Both the position numbers and the translations under genes were made by a program. From assembly GCF_004193775.1 (NCBI RefSeq), contig NC_041003.1:27281735-27345734 (forward strand): 64,000 nucleotides of DNA, read 5' to 3'. A model generated the notes under the pieces. The model did not search any database. It was not told the origin of the DNA and saw only the letters and a program-made list of their open reading frames with translations. Positions 11,343 to 22,515 of the stretch are shown piece by piece; position 1 is the first letter of the stretch; each line of letters starts with the position of its first letter. The stretch is from Glycine soja. Its lineage: Eukaryota; Streptophyta; Magnoliopsida; Fabales; Fabaceae.

Positions 11343-11560
11343 ACCTCATTGAAGCTCACCTCTTCTCTTTTATCTTCCGTTGCATCTCCATGGTGGAAAA
11401 TCACCATTGAAGGACCTCATTGAAGCTCAAAGATTCAACTTCCATAGAAGCTTCACAAGCAAGCTTCCATCACCAACACTAAGATTTTAAAATATGCTAA
11501 TCATGCAATAGATCAAATGAGTGAAAATGTATGATAATTGGAACTAACCAATTTGGATTG

Positions 11561-11673
11561 TGAAATCAATGATTCTCACAATTAATAGATAAACAATGTA
11601 TATCTTTCTTCATAGTAATATTCTCTCTGATGTGCTTTGATTTCATTGAAAGGAAGAAACAAGATATCGTTGT
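11561..11673. mobile_element. Copia LTR fragment
   Basis: About 110 bp closely resembles 45046-45160, the LTR of the copia element whose primer site is at 44975 (shared blocks GAAATCAATGATTCTCACA and GTGCTTTGATTTC-like). It is cut at 11673 by the start of the Tat-like element. It may be the other end of that copia element, carried apart by the later insertions. This link is inference. Confidence 0.55.
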
Positions 11674-11699
11674 TGTTAGACCCCAATTTTGTCTAGGTC

Positions 11700-12010
11700 C
11701 AAAAAAAAAGAAGAAGAAAAAACAAAGAAAACAAAACAAAAAATAAGAAAAAAAATAGAGAAAACAAAATGAAAAAAAAGAGAAAAGAAGGAGAAAGAAA
11801 AGAAGAAGAAAATACAAAAAGAGAACAATAAAAAATAAAAATGAAAGAGAGAAAAAAAAATGAAAAAAAGGAAGAAAGAATAACAGAAGAAAAACAAAAA
11901 GAAAGAAACGAAATGTGAAAGTAAATAAAAATAAAGAAAAGCAATGTAAAAAAAATGAAATGAAAAGGGAAGAAGAAAAAAGAAGAGTAAAAACAACGTA
12001 AAAAAGAAAA

Positions 12011-12069
<59 letters not shown>
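11700..12069 (+). repeat. Long homopurine tract ending in (AAT)n
   Basis: About 310 bp of almost pure A/G, with only a few interruptions, runs into an ATA/AAT trinucleotide array at about 12009-12069. The same arrangement occurs in the 3' LTR at 25346-25748. The reverse strand gives long open frames of Phe/Leu/Ser/Tyr that are composition artefacts, not proteins. Confidence 0.92.
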
Positions 12070-12527
12070 ATTTTATGGTCTATTGGACTCTCAAAGAGAA
12101 CCCATTAGGTCAGAAAAGAGTACAAGATAAAAGTCGAAAAAAGAAGGAAAGGTTCGGGGGGATTAATGCAAAGGAGGCACAGGTCCCAAGGGGAGAAACT
12201 GACCAACCCAACGACGCTATTTGAGAATTCAGTCAGAGAAGAGAGAGGGGTCATTAGGACCCCTCATTCCTCACTTTCTCACTCTCAAGTTTCCTACTCT
12301 TCTCTTTGTTTTTTTTTTTCTCTTCTTCCTCTTCTTCTTTTACTTTTTTTTTTTCGAACCACCGCGTCACCCTTCGTGGTGATTCCACCATGGCTATCGG
12401 TGAGGCCTACAAGGTCTGTTGTTTTTTCTCATCCCTTTATTTTGTTGGGTTGTGCAAATGCTTCTTGGATGCATTTTTGATTTTTTTACTGTCTTTTGCC
12501 GACTCTAACGCGGCCACAGTGCCTCTG

Positions 12528-13159
12528 TCCCCACTGTCACTATTTGTCATTACCCTATGGTAGTGTAGGAGCACCTCCATTGCCATTCACCATTGGGCCC
12601 TTCGTCAGTGGCGTTAAGTCCCCTTTTCACATTCGTTTTCTTCTCTTCCTTTTTCTTTTTGCACCTCTACGCCACCGCCCTAGTGGCAGTCTCATGCCGA
12701 TGGACCTTGTACTAGTTGTGCCACAAGTAGCGCGCCACCCTTCGTGGTGGTTTTCGTTTTGGTCGCGCTGTTTTCTGCGTGAGGCAACTAGGGTTTTATT
12801 GTATAGCTCTTTATTTTACATATTAGTGAATAACTCTTTATTTTATTGTATTTCTTTATTGTCTCTATCTTTTATTCTTCAATGTGACTTTCTTTTTTTA
12901 TCATTGCCTAGCTAGTTAGTTTAATTGATAAAGCATTGTATGTATCATGTTATGTATCTTATTTTCCCCACGTTTCAATGTGACTTCAATTAATAATGCA
13001 TTGTAAGTGTATTTCTCAATTCTATTCTATCTTTTTCTATTCTCATTCTATTTATTTGATTTTGTAGCACTATGTCAATTATTTATTTATTTTTGCAAAT
13101 CTGCATTAGCATTCTTTAGTAAACGCTTAAGCATTGTATACTTCATGCTGGGTCTCCGA
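12528..13159 (+). repeat. 632-bp direct duplication, left copy
   Basis: Identical in length and nearly identical in sequence to 18378-19009; I count roughly ten substitutions by eye. It runs from TCCCCACTGTC to GGGTCTCCGA. It is LTR sequence of the Tat-like element that flanks the inserted Athila segment on its left side. Confidence 0.93.
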
Positions 13160-15729
13160 AGAAGACCGGCCTCACAGTGATCAAAAATGAGAAGGAGGAG
13201 CTAATTCCTACTCGGGTGCAAAACAGTTGGAGAGTCTGCATTGACTATAGGAGGCTGAACCAGGTTACCAAAAAGGACCATTTTCCCCTGCCATTCATTG
13301 ACCAGATGCTTGAACGCCTGGCAGGTAAATCCAACTACTGTTTCCTTGATGGTTTTTCTGGTTATATGCAAATTACTATTGCTCCTGAGGATCAGGAAAA
13401 AACCACATTCACCTGCCCCTTCGGCACTTTTGCCTATAGGAGGATGCCTTTCGGCCTGTGCAATGCCCCTGGTACCTTCCAGCGGTGCATGATTAGTATT
13501 TTCAGTGATTTTTTAGAAAATTGTATAGAGGTGTTTATGGATGATTTCACTGTATATGGATCCTCTTTTGATGGTTGTTTGAATAGTTTGGAAAAAGTTT
13601 TGAATAGATGCATTGAAACTAACCTTGTTCTAAATTTTGAAAAATGTCATTTTATGGTTGAGCAAGGTATAGTTTTAGGCCACATTATTTCCAATAAGGG
13701 TATTGAAGTAGATCCTGCAAAAATTTCTGTTATTTCACAATTGCCTTACCCCTCTTGTGTGCGAGAGGTGCGATCTTTTCTTGGTCATGCAGGATTCTAC
13801 AGGCGCTTTATAAGGGATTTTAGCAAAGTAGCCCTTCCATTGTCCAACTTGTTGCAAAGGGAGGTGGAGTTTGACTTTAATGACAGATGCAAAGAGGCTT
13901 TTGATTGCCTCAAAAGAGCGCTGACTACCACCCCCATCATCCAGGCACCCGACTGGACAGCCCCTTTTGAGCTTATGTGTGATGCATCAAATTATGCATT
14001 GGGGGCTGTCCTTGCTCAGAAAATTGATAAATTGCCCAGGGTGATATATTATGCTTCTAGGACTTTAGATGCTGCCCAAGCGAATTATACTACTACTGAG
14101 AAAGAGCTTCTAGCCATAGTTTTTGCTCTTGAAAAATTTCGATCTTATTTGCTTGGTACCCGCATTATTGTTTATACTGACCATGCAGCTCTAAAGTACT
14201 TGTTGAAGAAGGCTGATTCTAAGCCTAGGTTGATCCAATGGATGCTCTGGCTCCAAGAGTTTGACTTGGAGATCCGTGATAGGAGCGGAGCACAAAATCT
14301 AGTTGCTGATCATTTGAGTCGGATCGAACGTGTATCTGATGCAGATTCACCTATTCGGGATGATTTCCCGGATGATCATTTGTATATACTGTATAGTATT
14401 TCTGACTTTCTTTCTACTCCCTGGTTTGCTAATATTGTCAATTATTTAGTTGCTTCTGTTTTTCCTCCCTTAGCATCTAAGGCCCAAAAAGATAAAATTA
14501 AAAGTGATGCTAAGCATTTTATTTGGGATGACCCCTACTTGTGGAAATTGTGCAGTGATCAGGTCATTAGACGGTGCATTCCAGATCATGAGACTGACTT
14601 AGTCCTGCAGTTCTGTCATTCTTCCGCACCGGGAGGTCATCTGGGTGTTCAAAGGACAGCTCGCAAAGTGCTTGATTGTGGTTTTTATTGGCCCACCATC
14701 TTTAAAGATGCGTGGAAGATCTGCAGCACTTGTGAGCAGTGTCAGAGAGCAGGAAATACACTTACATGGCGACAACAAATGCCTCAGCAACCTATGCTAT
14801 TCTGTGAGGTGTTTGATGTCTGGGGTATAGATTTCATGGGTCCTTTTCCTGTCTCTTTTGGTTATGTTTACATTCTCCTTGCAGTTGACTATGTTTCAAA
14901 ATGGGTGGAAGCCAAGCCCACTAGAACTAATGATGCTAAAGTTGTCACAGACTTTGTCAGGTCTAATCTGTTTTGCAGGTTTGGAGTACCTAAAGCAATT
15001 GTTAGTGATCAAGGAACCCATTTTTGCAACAGAACAATGCATGCCCTGCTTAAAAAGTACGGGGTGGTACACAGGGTATCCACACCATACCACCCCCAGA
15101 TCAATGGACAGGCAGAAATTTCTAACCGGGAAATCAAGCGAATTTTAGAGAAGATTGTGCAGCCAAGCAGGAAAGATTGGAGTACCAGGCTTGATGATGC
15201 TCTCTGGGCACATCGGACTGCCTACAAAGCACCAATAGGAATGTCTCCTTATCGGGTTGTCTTTGGAAAGGCATGTCATCTTCCAGTGGAAATTGAGCAC
15301 AAAGCTTACTGGGCAGTGAAGACTTGTAACTTCTCTATGGATCAAGCTGGTGAGGAAAGAAAGTTGCAACTGAGTGAGTTAGATGAAATCCGCCTAGAAG
15401 CCTACGAGAATGCCAAGTTCTACAAAGAAAAGACCAAGAAGTTCCATGATAGCATGATAGTTAAAAAAGACTTCGTGGTTGGGCAAAAAGTGTTATTGTA
15501 TAATTCTAGGCTTGGACTCATGAGTGGTAAGTTGAGGTCTAAGTGGATTGGTCCTTTTGTTGTTACTAATGTTTTTCCTTATGGTACAGTTGAGATCAAA
15601 AGCGACTCCACAAACAAGAGCTTCAAGGTCAGCAGACATCGACTTAAGCCATTCCTCACGAACCCTTCTTTAGTGGACGTAGTGGTGGAAGAGACTTCCT
15701 TACTCCACCCTACTCTTCCTCCACCATGA
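13160..15729 (+). CDS. Athila/Diaspora-like Ty3 pol (RT-RNase H-integrase), 5'-truncated
   Basis: One open frame of 850 codons (ATG at 13177; the frame continues in-frame upstream to the junction at 13160). [36 protein letters not shown] and the catalytic FMDDF at residues 120-124. RNase [16 protein letters not shown] (Asp269) and [16 protein letters not shown]. Integrase: HHCC region near residues 480-525, then Asp552 (WGIDFMGPF), Asp611 ([10 protein letters not shown]) and Glu647 ([11 protein letters not shown]), a D-D-35-E spacing. The style is that of the Athila lineage (Calypso, Diaspora in soybean). Gag, protease and the 5' LTR are absent because the copy starts inside pol. No stops are seen, so the truncation is recent relative to coding decay. 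No env-like frame follows. Confidence 0.9.
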
Positions 15730-17246
15730 CTTAGGGAGTTTTTCTTTTCCTATCTCCTTCTTTGCTTTTATTACACTTGTCCGATTCTATTTGATGATTT
15801 AATTGTTTTTAATCTTTTAATTGTGCTACAATGAGGACAATGTGTTGTTTAAGTATGGGGGGGGGGGGGAGTGTTCTTTGGTTTTGCTAGTTTTGTTGGT
15901 TTTGTTAATTTGTTAGTTGTGTTAATTTGTTAATGTTGTTAGTTTCGTCAGATTTTTAGTTTAATATTTTGGGTCAATTTTGTGTGCATGTACGACTTTG
16001 CATGTTTTTCTTTGAATTATAGGATATGTTCAAGAAATGGGTAATTGTTTTGAAAATAAAAGTTCTTGACATTTTGTGACTTGAAATCCTTGATTCTTCT
16101 CTACATGTCATGATAGTTTTGAAAGCTCAATTTGAAAGTGATGAGTTTACCTTTGTGAGAATTTGAGCCATCCATCATCATAATCATTTGGTGTGTTTTG
16201 CCCCATTGACTGCTTGCACAATAGCCTTGGCTTGATTCTTGTTGATGCGTCCTAATTCACATGCATATTTTGAAATGATTGAGGCAATTTTGTTCTTATA
16301 AGCTTCTAGCCAAATGGACTTACCTTGAATTAATTCCTTTGATAGCCCTTTTGAGCCTTGTTTCCCTTTCCTTGTTTTGAAGCTCACTACAAGCCTTAAG
16401 TGAAAAACCATGATATCACCATATCCTTAAGGAATTTTGAAGCTTTGGAATTGTTTTGGGAATAAGTGTGGGGGGGTTTTTGTTTCATTGGATAACTTGT
16501 TTTGTTGGCTATACTTCATGATGTATTTTGGGCCATACTTGATGTACATTGTATATTGGTTAAATGTTGGACATGCTGAATGAAATGCTGTTTCTCAAAG
16601 GATATAGAGTAAAAAAAAAAGAAAAAAAGAAAGAAAAAAAAATCGAAAATGAAAAAAAAAGCAATAAAGTTGAGTGAATAAGATCTTAAATGGCAAAAGA
16701 ATGATGAGACTTTTGTCTTTATGTTTAAATTTTATCTTTACTTCTTTTTATTTTCTTATTATGCACTTATTCCCCATTGCTCCTCTATTCCTTTGGGATT
16801 TAGCCACTTATTCCATATTTTTCCATACCTTGTCCTTGGCCCCATTACAACCTTAAAAGACCTTTTGATTCTCATGTGCTTGTGTTTATGGGTTGATTGT
16901 CAATTTTAGAATCTTGCCAAGTTTATGTGGTGTTTGTTTTCATGGGTGCTTTGAGGGTAAATAGTAGCCTAGACACTTGAGAGATAGAGTGTATATCTTG
17001 TGAGGCTTTATCACTTTTCATTCTTGAGCTGATTAACTATTTTGCCATGATTGGGTTGCTTGGATGATTTTCATGAATGTCTTGACTTTTCAGATCTCCT
17101 TATGTTAGATGTTACCCATTACTTTCATTCCTTGATGTTCATTGAGAAATATGTGAATGTTTTCGTTTGTCTCTCTCTGATATCCTTGGATTTTGTTCTT
17201 TGTTTCATTTTGCCCAGGAGTGCAAAAGGCTAAGTATGGGGGGTTT
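15730..17246 (+). other. Athila 3' internal region with G-runs, no env
   Basis: About 1.5 kb between the pol stop and the 3' LTR, where Athila/Calypso elements may carry an env-like gene. No credible env frame is seen. It has two internal G-runs (about 15858-15869 and 16471-16476) besides the terminal polypurine tract TAAGTATGGGGGGTTT at 17231-17246. The matching region of the minus-strand Athila element (31944-33430) keeps all three. Confidence 0.75.
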
Positions 17247-18377
17247 TGATGTGCCATCATTTTCTTTTATTTTCTAAACCCTTTTTGCACCATTTTAATT
17301 ACTGATTGGTCTTAATTGTCAATTAATCAGACAGTTTTATTATTTGGGCTCATTTAGCTAATTTGATGTTTTTAATCTAATTTCAGGAATTAATGAAACA
17401 TTGGGCTTAATCCGGATTTTGGTTATGGACTTGAAGAGGGCAAATTAAGCAGCGCTTACCTTAGTTAATTAGGAAATTTCGCAATTTTATTTTATGTTGT
17501 TCAGTGTTTATTTCGTTTTGGGCCAGAGTATTGTAATAGGGCCCAGTGACTTTGAGTGACTCTTTTTAAATAGCAGCCTTGGGATTCGTGCAAGGCATTC
17601 TGTTATGCTATTCATTATTCAGAGCTTTTGTTTTAGGGTTTACGTTTTCTGCTTTGATGCTACTGTTCACGTAATGCAATTTTACGTTTTCTACTTCTAA
17701 TTACAATTTCGTTCTTGCTTCTTCTTCTACTCTCATTTACGTTTCTGTTTCGTCTACATTTCTGTTCATTTACGTTTTTGCTTCATGTTTCATTTGCGTT
17801 TTCTGTTTGAATCCATGGAAGGCTAGATTTTCTGGTGTTGTTTCCTTTTGAGGACGAAGCCCAACTCTCTTTGAGGTTTCGCTTGTAATGTGGTTTCCTG
17901 GCAGTTTTCCCTTCACCAGTTATCCCAAATTCGTGAATATTAATCAGTACACGCTTCGTGTTCGATTAATTGCCTCTGAGCCTAACTTGCATTCATGCTT
18001 AATGGACGAAGGGCTAACTGGTGTATGTGGTGCCTAATCACGTATTGAAAACCCTAAGTTGATTTTCGCTTAGTAAATTGAAATAGGGTTGGATTAAGTG
18101 GTTGACTGTTAGGGACAAATTCTCCATAACCCAGGATAAGAGAATGGCTTTTGAATCAGAGGAAATAACCCGTTTTTAATATTAGTAGTTTCGTATTCCA
18201 GTTTACTTGTTCTGCTCTTTAATCACAAAACAAACAAACCCCCCCCCCCCAATCATTACTATTACTACAAGTATATTATGAACATTTGGTTTGTCACTGC
18301 TCGTTGGGAAACGACCTAGGATCACTTCCTAGTTACTGCATTTTCATGTTTATTTGATTCGGGTACGGCCTCGATCA
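17247..18377 (+). mobile_element. 3' LTR of the truncated Athila-like element
   Basis: 1131 bp, beginning TGATGTGCCATC directly after the polypurine tract and ending CTCGATCA. It shares its overall plan and blocks (GGGTACGGCCTCGATCA end, CCTAGGTCGTTTCCCAACGA-type block, in reverse) with the LTRs at 30859 and 39799. The terminal CA is followed directly by the right copy of the 632-bp duplication. Confidence 0.9.
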
Positions 18378-19009
18378 TCCCCACTGTCACTATTTGTCAT
18401 TACCCTATGGTAGTGTAGGAGCACCTCCGTTGCCATTCACCATTGGGCCCTTCGTCAGTGGCATTAGGTCCCCTTTTCACATTCGTTTTCTTCTCTTCCT
18501 TTTTCTTTTTGCACCTCTACGCCACCGCCCTAGTGGCAGTCTCATGCCGATGGACCTTGTACTAGTTGTGCCACAAGCAGCGCGCCACCCTTCGTGGTGG
18601 TTTTCGTTTTGGTCGCGTTGTTTTCTGCGTGAGGCAACTAGGGTTTTATTGTATAGCTCTTTATTTTACATATTAGTGAATAACTCTTTATTTTATTGTA
18701 TTTCTTTATTGTCTCTATCTTTTATTCTTCAATGTGACTTTCTTTTTTTATCATTGCCTAGCTAGTTAGTTTAATTAATAAAGCATTGTATGTATCATGT
18801 TATGCATCTTATTTTCCCCACGTTTCAATGTGACTTCAATTAATAATGCATTGTAAGTGTATTTCTCAATTCTATTCTATCTTTTTCTATTCTCATTCTA
18901 TTTATTTGATTTTGTAGCACTATGTCAATTATTTATTTATTTTTGCAAATCCGCATTAGCATTCTTTAGTAAACGCTTAAGCTCTGTATACTTCATGCTG
19001 GGTCTCCGA
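18378..19009 (+). repeat. 632-bp direct duplication, right copy
   Basis: Right-hand copy of 12528-13159. It starts TCCCC immediately after the Athila LTR. TCCCC would be the original 5-bp target duplication of that Athila insertion. The copy continues into unique LTR sequence after GGGTCTCCGA. Confidence 0.93.
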
Positions 19010-19816
19010 CTTGCTTGGTGGTATTTCAATAACGTATGAGTAAATTTTGTAAATGACATGCTGGGTCTTCGACTTTCTTGAGGTCACAAAGTTTACCTCA
19101 AAACTAAAGTCTTTTCTAAAAATGATAAAATTCTCAAACAAATAATCACTCAATTCTCTTTTTTTTTATGCACTTTATGCTGGGTCTGCAACTTACTTGA
19201 CAGTGTTTGAATAAAGTGTCAAAAATCTTGTGAATACCACATTGGGTTTCCGACTTGCTTGATTTCACAAAGTTTACCAAAAAATCCAAAATCTTTCAAA
19301 AAAAATAATAAAATAAAATCAACCCAACATACAAACTCTTTTTCTACAAAGAACTACGTAAGTATGATTTCCTCATTGCACTAAGGGATATGTAGGAGCG
19401 AGGGCAAATCTCTTGTCGACCAAAAAAAAACTTAAAAAATAAAATCCTTTTTTTAAGAAAAAAAATAAAATAAAAATTTGATTTCCTTTTTTAAATAAAA
19501 ATAATAATATAACAAAATATAATTCATGTTTTCTAGGGAAGATAAATAATTAAAAGTCACTTTATTTTTAGCACACTCGATTAAAGGTTGTCGTCTTCAT
19601 AACGAACACATGGGGTGCTAACACCTTCTCCGTGTGTTAGCGACTCCCGAATCCTTTTCTCAAACCGTAAACCATTCCTTATCCTTTTTTGGTTTTCCCG
19701 AAGTTTTTCTTAAATAAACACTGGTGGCGACTCCCCAAGTTTTCCATTTTTTGGAAAACAATTTATTTATATGAATATTTTATTCGTCGTCCTGTCGTGG
19801 CTCACGTCGCGACAGA

Positions 19817-19835
19817 TGGCGACTTCACTGGGAAC
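19817..19835 (+). promoter_or_regulatory. Primer-binding site of the Tat/Ogre-like element
   Basis: TGGCGACTTCACTGGGAAC lies two bases after the 5' LTR end. The minus-strand relative has TGGCGACTCCACTGGGGAC at the same place (51491-51509). This resembles the tRNA-Arg-type primer site described for Ogre/Tat elements; the tRNA assignment is from knowledge of the family. Confidence 0.75.
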
Positions 19836-20721
19836 TCGTTAGAGAGTTAAACCATTTGATCGGGTGTGTAATTTTATCGTAACTTTTTCTTTATTTATTT
19901 TCCCTTTCTCTTTTATCCTTGTGTTGTGCTTCCGTTCATTAAAGTTTCATTCCACTATCGTTCTTTTCGCGGTTTTGCTTCGATCTCATTTCCTTTATTC
20001 TTTGTTTCGCTCATGCTTGTATATAGCCTTTGCTACATTGTTATTTCTTGGTGTGTATCCTTGTATCTATTACCTTTGTAGTTAGAAATAAATTGTGTCA
20101 TTGAATCCTAGGGTAGATGACATGTGATGTACCTGTTGTATCTGCCTGGGATTTTTCTGGTTGTTTTACAGGTGGGGTTAGGTAATTCTTAGGTTACTCT
20201 ATTCACACATGACACTTACACTTTTTGCATAGACTTTGAGATATTGGGCCCTATACCTGGGTCTGTGTGAGCCATAGGGAATGGAGTTCAATTAGTGCTC
20301 ATGTTGGGTCTCCGACTCGCGTGATAGCAATGAAGCCTCATCTAGAGTTTTCCTCTTTTGGTGAGGCATTTCCGCTGGTAGTCCCTATCGCCGCAGTGTT
20401 ATTACCTAAGAGGATTATATCTCTAGAGGCTGGTAAGGTTATATGAAACTAACCTTGGAAGTTGTCACTAGATAGTGAACTTTTAGACCCTTTCTGTTAG
20501 GTTCCTGAATTAGGGGCATAGAGCAATCTCATCTTATCGTGTTTCCTTGATTGCATCATGCATCTCTTCATGGAATTCATGCTTATTTGTTTTTCCACAT
20601 TGGTATGCATTATTCATTACATTCTTTCCTTGAAATCAGAAAAAAAAAAGTAATCATTGTGCTAGGAAAGAAAGACTGTGCTTTACGGCACTTTTACCAG
20701 ACACGTGCCAAGGCAAGGATA
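19836..20721 (+). other. 5' untranslated leader of the Tat-like element
   Basis: No gene is seen. Blocks of this leader (TCTAGAGTTTTCCTCTTTT, GCATCATGCATCTCTTCATGG) recur in reverse at 50945-51300 in the gag-less relative, which shows the two elements belong to one group. Confidence 0.65.
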
Positions 20722-22515
20722 ATGAGTGACATTGAGCAAGTACAGGAGCAAATGAAGGCTGATATGGAGGCCATGAAGGAGCAGATAACAACAATGATGG
20801 AAGCGATGATGAGCATGAGGAAGATGATGGAGGTCAATGCTGCAACAGTTGTTTCTGCCAGTATTGCTACTGAGAGGGACCCGATTCACCCGCCTGATTT
20901 CAGTCAAGTGAATCGTCCAGTCTCAGATGTAGTAGGTCAAGGAGGTGAGACGATGAAAAATGGATATGGACCTCATTATGTTCAAGTCCAAAGTAAGTCT
21001 TCTTTTCCACCATACAGTTTGCCTCCTAATTATACACCGCCTACTATTGTATATGCTCTTGGAGAGAATATTGGTAATTCTGCACCTGTTTTCATTGAGA
21101 ATTAACAACCCCAACCTGATCATACTCATGTCCATGTCTCTCAACCTATGGGGGAAACACATGATGCTCCCTAGGACCACACTCTAACTGATTTTGGGGT
21201 TTATCCAGGATATACCACTAAAGGGCCTGCATTTTCTACTATCCTCATGCCAAATGTTGCGGAGGCCCCTTAGTATCGACCACCATCACAACCCTTACAT
21301 TTTGTGATGGAAGGAAGACCTCTTGCTATAGTTGAAAAGAAAAAAAAAATTGATCATATAGAGGAGAGCCTGAGGGCCATTGAAGGAGGAGGAAATTATG
21401 GCTTTGCTGAAATTACAAAATTATGCTTGGTACTCGACGTAGTTATTCCTCCAAAGTTCAAGGTGCCAGAATTTGATAAGTACAAAGGAACAACTTGCCC
21501 AAAGAATCACCTGAAAATGTATTGCAGGAAGATGGGAGCATATATGAAAAATGAAAAGCTGCTGATGCATTTCTTCCAAGAGAGTATTGTTGGGGCTACT
21601 ATTACCTGGTATACTAACCTGAAACCTTCCCGGATCCGCTCCTAGAAGGACCTAAAGGATGCATTCATTAGGCAGTATCACTATAACTCTGATATGGATC
21701 CAGATAGAATGCAACTACATAATATGTGCAAGAGAGACAATGAATCTTTCAAAGAATACGCTCAAAGGTGGAGAAATTTGGCAGGTCAAGTAGTGCCCCC
21801 GATGATGGAAAGAGAGATGATAACAATGATAATGGACACACTGTCGATGTTCTACTATGAGAAAATGATAGGTTACATGCCTTCGAGTTTTGTAGATCTA
21901 GTGTATGGTGGTGAGAGAATTAAAGTAGGTCAAAGGAAAGGGAAATTTAATTATGTTGCTTCTACGAATCCTGGTAATTAGGGACCCAGGAAGAGTTGCG
22001 AAAGGAAAAAGGAGGGAGAAACTCATGTTATGGATGCACTTCCCGCATGGCCAAACTTTCCACTAGCCCATTATAATCCCATGTACCAATATCCTCCCAA
22101 ACAACATCACTACTTAACCAATATCAGTCCAGCCCATTACCCACCACCCTACCAGCCAAGAACACCCAGTCAACCACAAAGGCCACCCCTAAATCGGCCA
22201 CAAAATCCACCCGTTGCACATCCAAGACCAAACACCACCCCTAATACCAACCAAAACACCAATCAAGGAAGGAATTTCCCAAAAAATAAGCATGTAGAAT
22301 CCACCCCAATTTCGGTGTCATATGCTGACTTACTCCCATATTTGCTCAATAATGTAATGGTAGCCATAAGCCCGACAAAGATCCCTCAACCCCCATTTCC
22401 TCAAGGATACAACTCGAATGTGACATGTGCTTATCATGGGGGAATTCCAGGGCATTCCATTGAGCATTGTATGACCCTGAAACATAAGGTGCAAAGTCTG
22501 ATTGATGTAGGCTGA
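20722..22515 (+). pseudogene. Tat/Ogre-like gag (broken by stops)
   Basis: Gag starts MSDIEQVQEQMKADMEAMKE (ATG at 20722) with a Met/Glu-rich coiled-coil N terminus. It continues through a Pro-rich segment and the conserved core (VVIPPKFKVPEFDKYKGTTC, KNHLKMYCRKMGAYMKNEKL, LMHFFQESIVGATITWY, ESFKEYAQRWRNLAGQV). A Pro/Gln-rich part follows, ending in the knuckle-like CAYHGGIPGHSIEHCMTLK. In-frame stops occur near 21103, 21172, 21271, 21643, 21979 and 22513; several replace Gln or Trp codons, as expected from C-to-T decay. The protein would have packaged the element's RNA. It can no longer be made in full length. Confidence 0.85.

Larger units (their letters stand above)
11674..19814 (+). mobile_element. 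5' LTR of Tat/Ogre-like Ty3 element, with nested insertion
   Basis: The LTR begins TGTTAGACCCC at 11674 and ends GTCGCGACA at 19814, two bases before the primer-binding site. Without the nested Athila segment (13160-18377) and one copy of the 632-bp duplication it is about 2.29 kb. The order of parts repeats in the 3' LTR: a long homopurine tract, a leader ending CGAACCACCGCG, the segment around CCATGGC and the GTGAGGCAACTAGGG block. The 3' portion carries alternating diverged repeats built on ATGCTGGGTCTCCGAC (near 18998, 19061, 19169, 19244). Short frames here are artefacts of LTR sequence. Confidence 0.82.

Noticed and set aside
11566..12071. Long reverse-strand open frames rich in Phe, Leu, Ser and Tyr (also 25271-25783)
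   Set aside because: They are translations of homopurine/AAT tracts in an LTR, with no domain and no conservation of a start.
12166..12915. Frames at 12166-12915 and 18394-18765 that look alike
   Set aside because: They are the two copies of duplicated LTR sequence; similarity comes from the 632-bp duplication, not from a gene family.
15730..17246. Possible env-like gene after Athila pol
   Set aside because: Only frames of about 60-75 codons are present, with no signal peptide plus transmembrane layout and no agreement between the two Athila copies.
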